Positions 31,254-35,062 of a DNA stretch of 35,062 nt are shown one piece after another. How positions within the stretch are numbered: the first letter of the stretch is position 1; each line of letters begins with the position of its first letter. The notes beneath the pieces are model-generated. The model worked only from the letters and a program-made list of their open reading frames with translations. It had not been told where the DNA came from and ran no database searches. The DNA comes from an uncultured Clostridia bacterium (GTDB lineage Bacteria; Bacillota; Clostridia; Oscillospirales; Ruminococcaceae), in assembly GCA_947627905.1 (NCBI GenBank), contig CANQXX010000021.1:1-35062 (forward strand), in the 5' to 3' direction. A program made the position numbers and the translations under genes.

Positions 31254-32621
31254 ATGAAATTAAAAAGACTTGCCGCAGTGCTGCTGACAGTCATTATGTG
31301 TGTATTTATACTTCCGGTCAGCGCATATGCCGCGGAAACAAAGGGCATAAAATTCAATAAGACGTCATTGACTATGACGGTGGGAAGCTCTTATAAGCTC
31401 GAAAGAACGGTTACCGGCTTCAAAAAGTGTACTATCCAGTGGCGAAGCTCGGATACTTCCGTTGCATATGTTTCCAAAGGAAACATAACTGCCAAAAAAG
31501 CAGGAACGGCTGTTATCACCGCACAGATAAAGGGTACTGACTATAAAGCTGAATGTAAGGTAACGGTAAAGAAAAAAAGCGCTTCGGGCGATTCCTTCAA
31601 AAGCGGTCAGGAGCTTCTTGAAAAAATAACGATCGGCTGGAATCTGGGAAATACTCTTGACAGTCAGGGCTGTACATGGCTTTCAAACGATCTTGATTAT
31701 GAGACAGGCTGGGGAAATGTAAAGACTACCAAGACTATGATAGATACCGTAAAAAAAGCCGGCTTCAACACTGTCCGTATCCCTGTTTCATGGGGAGACC
31801 ATATGGACAAGAACGGAAATATCAATAAGGCATGGATGGACAGAGTTCAGGAGATAGTAGACTATGCTTATAAAAACGATATGTTCGTTATACTCAATAC
31901 GCATCACGACCTGAGCTGGATAAAGCTCACCGAAAAGGACGAAAAAACGGTGACTAAAAAATTCGGCAATGTATGGAAGCAGATAGCGGAGCGCTTTAAG
32001 GATTATGACGAAAAACTTATTTTTGAGGGCATGAACGAACCGCGCACCGAAGGTTCCGCCAAAGAATGGATGGGCGGCACGTCTGCCGAGTGGGAAGTGC
32101 TTAACAGGCTTTATAAAACATTTGTGGATACGGTCCGTTCTTCCGGAGGAAAAAACAAAACGCGTTATCTTATTCTGACGCCATACGGAGCAAATTCGGG
32201 ATATTCGGCAATGGCTGCACTTGATATCCCGGACGATGACAGGATAATCGTTTCCGTTCACGCATATCTGCCTTATAATATGGCTCTTAACAGATATTCA
32301 AGCGACAAAAAGCTCACCGATAACGGTAAACGCGAGATAGACAATGCTTTTGCTAATATAGACAAGGTATTTCTCAGCAAGGGTATACCGGTAATTATGG
32401 ACGAGTTCGGCTCGATAAATAAAAATAATACCTCCGAACGTATAGAACTGGTAAAATATTATCTTTCCACAGCGGAAAAATACGGCGTTCCATGCTGCTG
32501 GTGGGATAACGGAACGATATGCAAGCCGGAGGACGGCGAGGGTCTGGGACTTCTGAACAGACAAACACTGAAATGGTATTATAAATCTCTGGTAGATGCC
32601 ATTATGGAGACGGTGGAATAG
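31254..32621 (+). CDS. Secreted GH5 endoglucanase with a Big_2 Ig-like domain
   Basis: A 455-residue secreted glycoside hydrolase. A signal peptide (about 1-27, LAAVLLTVIMCVFILPVSAYA) is followed by a bacterial Ig-like group 2 domain (about 30-108, IKFNKTSLTMTVGSSYKL...SSDTSVAYVSKGNITAKKAGTAVITA) and the GH5 barrel (about 115-445). The barrel shows GWNLGNTLDSQG, FNTVRIPVSWGDHM, the acid/base Glu262 in GMNEPR and the nucleophile Glu384 in IMDEFGS. Cellulase, mannanase or xyloglucanase activity is possible; endo-beta-1,4-glucanase is most likely. There is no dockerin, carbohydrate-binding module or sortase motif, so it is probably free. GAGGTG precedes the ATG. Confidence 0.87.
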   Translation: MKLKRLAAVLLTVIMCVFILPVSAYAAETKGIKFNKTSLTMTVGSSYKLERTVTGFKKCTIQWRSSDTSVAYVSKGNITAKKAGTAVITAQIKGTDYKAECKVTVKKKSASGDSFKSGQELLEKITIGWNLGNTLDSQGCTWLSNDLDYETGWGNVKTTKTMIDTVKKAGFNTVRIPVSWGDHMDKNGNINKAWMDRVQEIVDYAYKNDMFVILNTHHDLSWIKLTEKDEKTVTKKFGNVWKQIAERFKDYDEKLIFEGMNEPRTEGSAKEWMGGTSAEWEVLNRLYKTFVDTVRSSGGKNKTRYLILTPYGANSGYSAMAALDIPDDDRIIVSVHAYLPYNMALNRYSSDKKLTDNGKREIDNAFANIDKVFLSKGIPVIMDEFGSINKNNTSERIELVKYYLSTAEKYGVPCCWWDNGTICKPEDGEGLGLLNRQTLKWYYKSLVDAIMETVE

Positions 32622-32636
32622 ACATAGCCTGATAAA

Positions 32637-32665
32637 AAAAGGGTCAATTTTAAATTGACCCTTTT
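32637..32665. terminator. Bidirectional terminator between GH5 gene and metK
   Basis: Stem AAAAGGGTCAAT / ATTGACCCTTTT with loop TTTAA. T- and A-runs flank it, so it works on both strands for the two convergent genes. Confidence 0.85.
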
Positions 32666-32673
32666 AGTTTGCA

Positions 32674-33849
32674 TTATTCTGCCACAGCCGCTTTTAGCTG
32701 TTCTGTCTTGTCAGTGCGTTCCCATGCAACGCCAAGCTCTTCACGTCCCATATGACCGTATGCGGCAAGCTGGCGATACTGAGGCCTGCGAAGATCAAGA
32801 TCCTTGATTATTGACGCAGGACGGAAATCAAATACCTTTTCAATTGCCTTGGCGATGATCTCATCGCTTACCTTGCCTGTGCCGAATGTATCCGCCATTA
32901 TCGAGACCGGGTGAGCAACGCCTATTGCATAAGCAAGCTGGACTTCGCATTTGTCCGCCAGACCTGCGGCTACAACATTCTTTGCAGCATATCTTGCAGC
33001 ATAAGCGGCGCTGCGGTCTACCTTTGTGGGATCTTTGCCGCTGAAAGCTCCGCCGCCGTGGCGTGCATAACCGCCGTATGTGTCAACGATTATTTTTCTT
33101 CCGGTAAGTCCGCTGTCTCCCTGGGGACCTCCGATAACAAATCTTCCGGTAGGATTTACAAAATATTTTGTGTCAACAAGTAGTTCCTGCGGAACTACAG
33201 GTTTTATTACCTTTTCGATTATGTCGTTCCTTATCTTTTCAAGGGGAACTTCCGACGCATGCTGTGAGGAAACAACTATAGTATCGACCCTGACAGGCTT
33301 TCCGTCGTCATATTCAACTGTCACCTGAGTTTTTCCGTCCGGACGGAGATAGGGGAGCACGCCGGTCTTTCTTACATCGGTGAGCTTTTTTGCAAGTTTA
33401 TGTGCAAGGGATATGGGAAGCGGCATAAGCTCCGGAGTTTCATTGCAGGCGAAGCCGAACATCATTCCCTGATCTCCGGCGCCGGTTAAACTGTCTCCGT
33501 CTCCGGATCTATGTTCAAGAGCGTCGTCCACGCCCATTGCTATGTCAGAGGACTGTTCGTCAATAGATTGAAGAACGGAGCAGGTATGACCGTCGAAGCC
33601 GTATTTTGCGCGGTCGTAGCCTATATCTATAACTACCTGCCTTACTATTTTCGGGATATCCACATAGCATTTTGTGGAGATCTCACCCATGCACATAACG
33701 ATGCCGGTAGTCGTTACCGTTTCACAGGCAACGCGTCCGTCAGGGTCCTGAGCAAGTATGGCGTCCAGTATAGCGTCAGATACCTGATCGCATATCTTAT
33801 CGGGATGACCTTCTGTCACCGATTCTGAAGTAAAAAGCATTTTTGACAT
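32674..33849 (-). CDS. metK: S-adenosylmethionine synthetase
   Basis: A 391-residue enzyme making SAM from methionine and ATP. Signatures: [42 protein letters not shown], and the P-loop-like [23 protein letters not shown]; a terminal [22 protein letters not shown]. The length is normal. AAAGGTG precedes the ATG. A SAM-I riboswitch sits in the roughly 220-nt leader, giving direct product feedback. Confidence 0.95.
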   Translation of the reverse strand: MSKMLFTSESVTEGHPDKICDQVSDAILDAILAQDPDGRVACETVTTTGIVMCMGEISTKCYVDIPKIVRQVVIDIGYDRAKYGFDGHTCSVLQSIDEQSSDIAMGVDDALEHRSGDGDSLTGAGDQGMMFGFACNETPELMPLPISLAHKLAKKLTDVRKTGVLPYLRPDGKTQVTVEYDDGKPVRVDTIVVSSQHASEVPLEKIRNDIIEKVIKPVVPQELLVDTKYFVNPTGRFVIGGPQGDSGLTGRKIIVDTYGGYARHGGGAFSGKDPTKVDRSAAYAARYAAKNVVAAGLADKCEVQLAYAIGVAHPVSIMADTFGTGKVSDEIIAKAIEKVFDFRPASIIKDLDLRRPQYRQLAAYGHMGREELGVAWERTDKTEQLKAAVAE

Positions 33850-33938
33850 AATATCACCTTTCTTTAAAAATCCTTATCCATAAACAAAGATCAGCGCCGG
33901 ATATTTCCAAGCGCTGCGAAATTTCATCTGAAAAATTC

Positions 33939-34048
33939 CTCATCTCTCGGATACATTCCGCAGGATTTAGCACCTTTTCTGACAGTCAAAAGCCTGTCAT
34001 CAGGTTGCCGGGCTTCACAGGACCAGTTCCTCCGCCGCTCTTGATAAG
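33939..34048 (-). promoter_or_regulatory. SAM-I (S-box) riboswitch
   Basis: On the minus strand: CTTATCAAGAGCGGCGGAGG, then ACTGG, GAAGCCCGGCAACC, GGTGCTAAATCC and GAGAGATGAG, in the canonical S-box order. P1 is formed by CTTATC (34048-34043) with GATGAG (33944-33939). The terminator that would shut metK off when SAM binds is a hairpin at about 33892-33916 with a short T-rich tail. Confidence 0.93.
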
Positions 34049-34071
34049 GTTATTAAATTATTTACTTTTCA

Positions 34072-34100
34072 AGTATACCATGCTTGTCCGCATTTGTCAA
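34072..34100 (-). promoter_or_regulatory. Promoter of metK
   Basis: On the minus strand: TTGACA (34100-34095), a 17-nt spacer, TATACT (34077-34072), just upstream of the riboswitch. Confidence 0.8.
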
Positions 34101-34138
34101 TAGCAGAGGAACATTTTATTATATATTTATATCATATC

Positions 34139-34167
34139 TTGAAATTTTCCGGAAAATGCTGTATAAT
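34139..34167 (+). promoter_or_regulatory. Promoter of hisA with a perfect palindrome in the spacer
   Basis: TTGAAA at 34139-34144, a 17-nt spacer, TATAAT at 34162-34167. ATTTTCCGGAAAAT (34144-34157) is a perfect 14-bp palindrome overlapping the -35 end and the spacer, a plausible operator. Confidence 0.7.
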
Positions 34168-34196
34168 CATTTTAGTATTTCTCTGGAGGAATTGCA

Positions 34197-34967
34197 ATGA
34201 GATTCAGACCATGTATAGATATACATAACGGAAAGGTAAAGCAGATAGTCGGCGGCAGCCTTGCGGACAAGGATAGTTTTGCAAAGGAAAATTTTGTTTC
34301 TGAAAAAGGCGCGGATTTTTATGCCGGACTTTATAAAAGCCGCGGTTTGAACGGCGGACATATTATCCTGCTAAATCCGGCAGGCTCGGAATTTTACGCT
34401 GACGATCTGCGGCAGGCATACGCCGCGCTGGAAGCGTTCAGCGGCGGATTGCAGATCGGCGGAGGGATAACTGCGGAGAACGCAGAAAATTTTCTGAAAC
34501 GGGGAGCGTCGCACGTTATCGTAACTTCCTATGTTTTCAGGGACGGACAGGTAAATTTTGAAAACCTGAAAAAACTTGTTTCCGCAGTAGGAAAGAAAAA
34601 TCTTGTTCTTGACCTTTCCTGCCGCAAAAGGGGAGAGGACTATTTTATAGTTACCGACCGCTGGCAGAAATTTACCGATGTAAAGCTGAACGATGAAACA
34701 GTGGAAATGTTTTCGGCATACTGTGATGAATTTCTTATCCATGCCGTTGATGTTGAGGGCAAGTCAAAAGGCATTGAAAGACCCCTTGCGGAATTTTTGG
34801 GCGAAACGGATAATATTCCCATGACCTATGCCGGAGGTATAGGCTCATATGATGATCTGGATATCCTTAAAGAGCTCGGACAGGGGAAACTTGATTTTAC
34901 CGTTGGCAGCGCACTTGATATCTTCGGCGGAAAACTGGATTTTGAAAGGATATGTTCATATAAATAA
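34197..34967 (+). CDS. hisA: HisA, eukaryotic-type ProFAR isomerase
   Basis: A 256-residue TIM-barrel isomerase of histidine synthesis. It matches the yeast HIS6 type rather than the usual bacterial HisA: CIDIHNGKVKQIVGGSLADK, NFVSEKGADFYAGLYKSRGLNGGHII, LQIGGGI, VIVTSYVF, LVLDLSCRK, EFLIHAVDVEGKSKGIE and DFTVGSALDIFGG. The probable catalytic aspartates are Asp8 and Asp139. The ATG at 34197 follows GGAGGA. No other his gene is adjacent within the window. Confidence 0.87.
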   Translation: MRFRPCIDIHNGKVKQIVGGSLADKDSFAKENFVSEKGADFYAGLYKSRGLNGGHIILLNPAGSEFYADDLRQAYAALEAFSGGLQIGGGITAENAENFLKRGASHVIVTSYVFRDGQVNFENLKKLVSAVGKKNLVLDLSCRKRGEDYFIVTDRWQKFTDVKLNDETVEMFSAYCDEFLIHAVDVEGKSKGIERPLAEFLGETDNIPMTYAGGIGSYDDLDILKELGQGKLDFTVGSALDIFGGKLDFERICSYK

Positions 34968-34973
34968 AAAACG

Positions 34974-35006
34974 GGACGGCAGCGCTGAAATGCTCCCCTT
35001 TTGTTA
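34974..35006 (+). terminator. Weak terminator after hisA
   Basis: GGGA pairs with TCCC and GCA with TGC around a 9-nt loop with a 2-nt bulge, followed by CCTTTTGTT. It is imperfect. Confidence 0.45.
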
Positions 35007-35016
35007 GACAATGTGG

Positions 35017-35062
35017 TATAATATAAATATACCGAAATGAAGTTTAACGAAAGGGGACATTT
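35017..35062 (+). promoter_or_regulatory. Promoter -10 and ribosome binding site of a gene beyond the window
   Basis: TATAAT at 35017-35022 and TATAAA at 35022-35027, with TTGTTA at 35001-35006 as a possible -35. GAAAGGGGA near 35049-35057 looks like a ribosome binding site for a start just past the edge. Confidence 0.4.

Larger units (their letters stand above)
33850..34196. promoter_or_regulatory. Divergent metK/hisA regulatory region
   Basis: This 347-nt gap holds the metK leader (expression platform hairpin CAGCGC / GCGCTG at 33892-33916, then the SAM-I aptamer), the metK promoter and the hisA promoter. No gene is present. Confidence 0.75.

Overview
The window looks like a chromosomal segment of a low-to-moderate GC Gram-positive anaerobe of the Clostridia, most likely a Ruminococcus-like member of the Oscillospiraceae. 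This is inferred from gene content: an electron-bifurcating NfnAB pair, a secreted GH5 glucanase with an Ig-like domain, DUF4317, IreB, a PdaA-type deacetylase, a SAM-I riboswitch, an isoleucine T-box and strong AGGAGG ribosome binding sites. No phage or insertion sequence is evident. Most of the window is ordinary housekeeping DNA with some accessory inserts.

Layout. 1-3 kb: a GC-rich dispersed repeat, an XRE regulator divergent from a WYL regulator, and a nuclease-like protein of unknown function. 3-5.7 kb: nfnA-nfnB and a DtxR/MntR-type metalloregulator. 5.7-6.8 kb: an AI-2E family membrane protein. 7.0-10.6 kb: an isoleucine T-box leader driving ilvB-cimA. 10.6-15.7 kb: a LysR regulator overlapping the cimA tail, a DUF3237 gene-trmO pair, and a HAD phosphatase/XRE-cupin/acyl-CoA ligase operon. 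15.7-16.4 kb: a BrnT-BrnA toxin-antitoxin pair lying between two copies of one terminator. 16.5-19.4 kb: the leuCDB operon on the minus strand. 19.4-20.0 kb: an orphan promoter firing into the second copy of the GC-rich repeat, then a broken peptidase-S51-like gene. 20.0-24.9 kb: DUF4317, an XRE/membrane/zinc-ribbon protein, an ECF-like sigma factor with a very long C-terminal part, and a lipid kinase whose 3' end is partly duplicated on the far side of the sigma gene. 25.1-31.0 kb, all minus strand: aldose epimerase-like protein, GH25 lysozyme, Rrf2 regulator, PdaA-like deacetylase, IreB, RsmA and a DUF1624 membrane protein. 31.2-35 kb: GH5 glucanase, metK behind a SAM-I riboswitch, and a eukaryotic-type HisA.

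How the genes fit together. CimA makes citramalate, LeuCD and LeuB can carry it to 2-oxobutyrate, and IlvB joins that to pyruvate. The window therefore encodes the entry to a threonine-independent isoleucine route, and the T-box specifier reads AUC (Ile), which agrees. Cell-envelope genes cluster at 26-29 kb, and the deacetylase promoter carries four hexamers at 11-bp spacing that resemble WalR/PhoP sites.

The most unusual observations are the promoter-linked GC-rich repeat pair, the sigma-factor gene bracketed by a duplicated gene end, the toxin-antitoxin pair bracketed by duplicated terminators, the nuclease-like unknown behind a long leader hairpin, and the hexamer array. I found no complete, clearly new multi-gene system. 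All calls come from reading the sequence; no database search was run.
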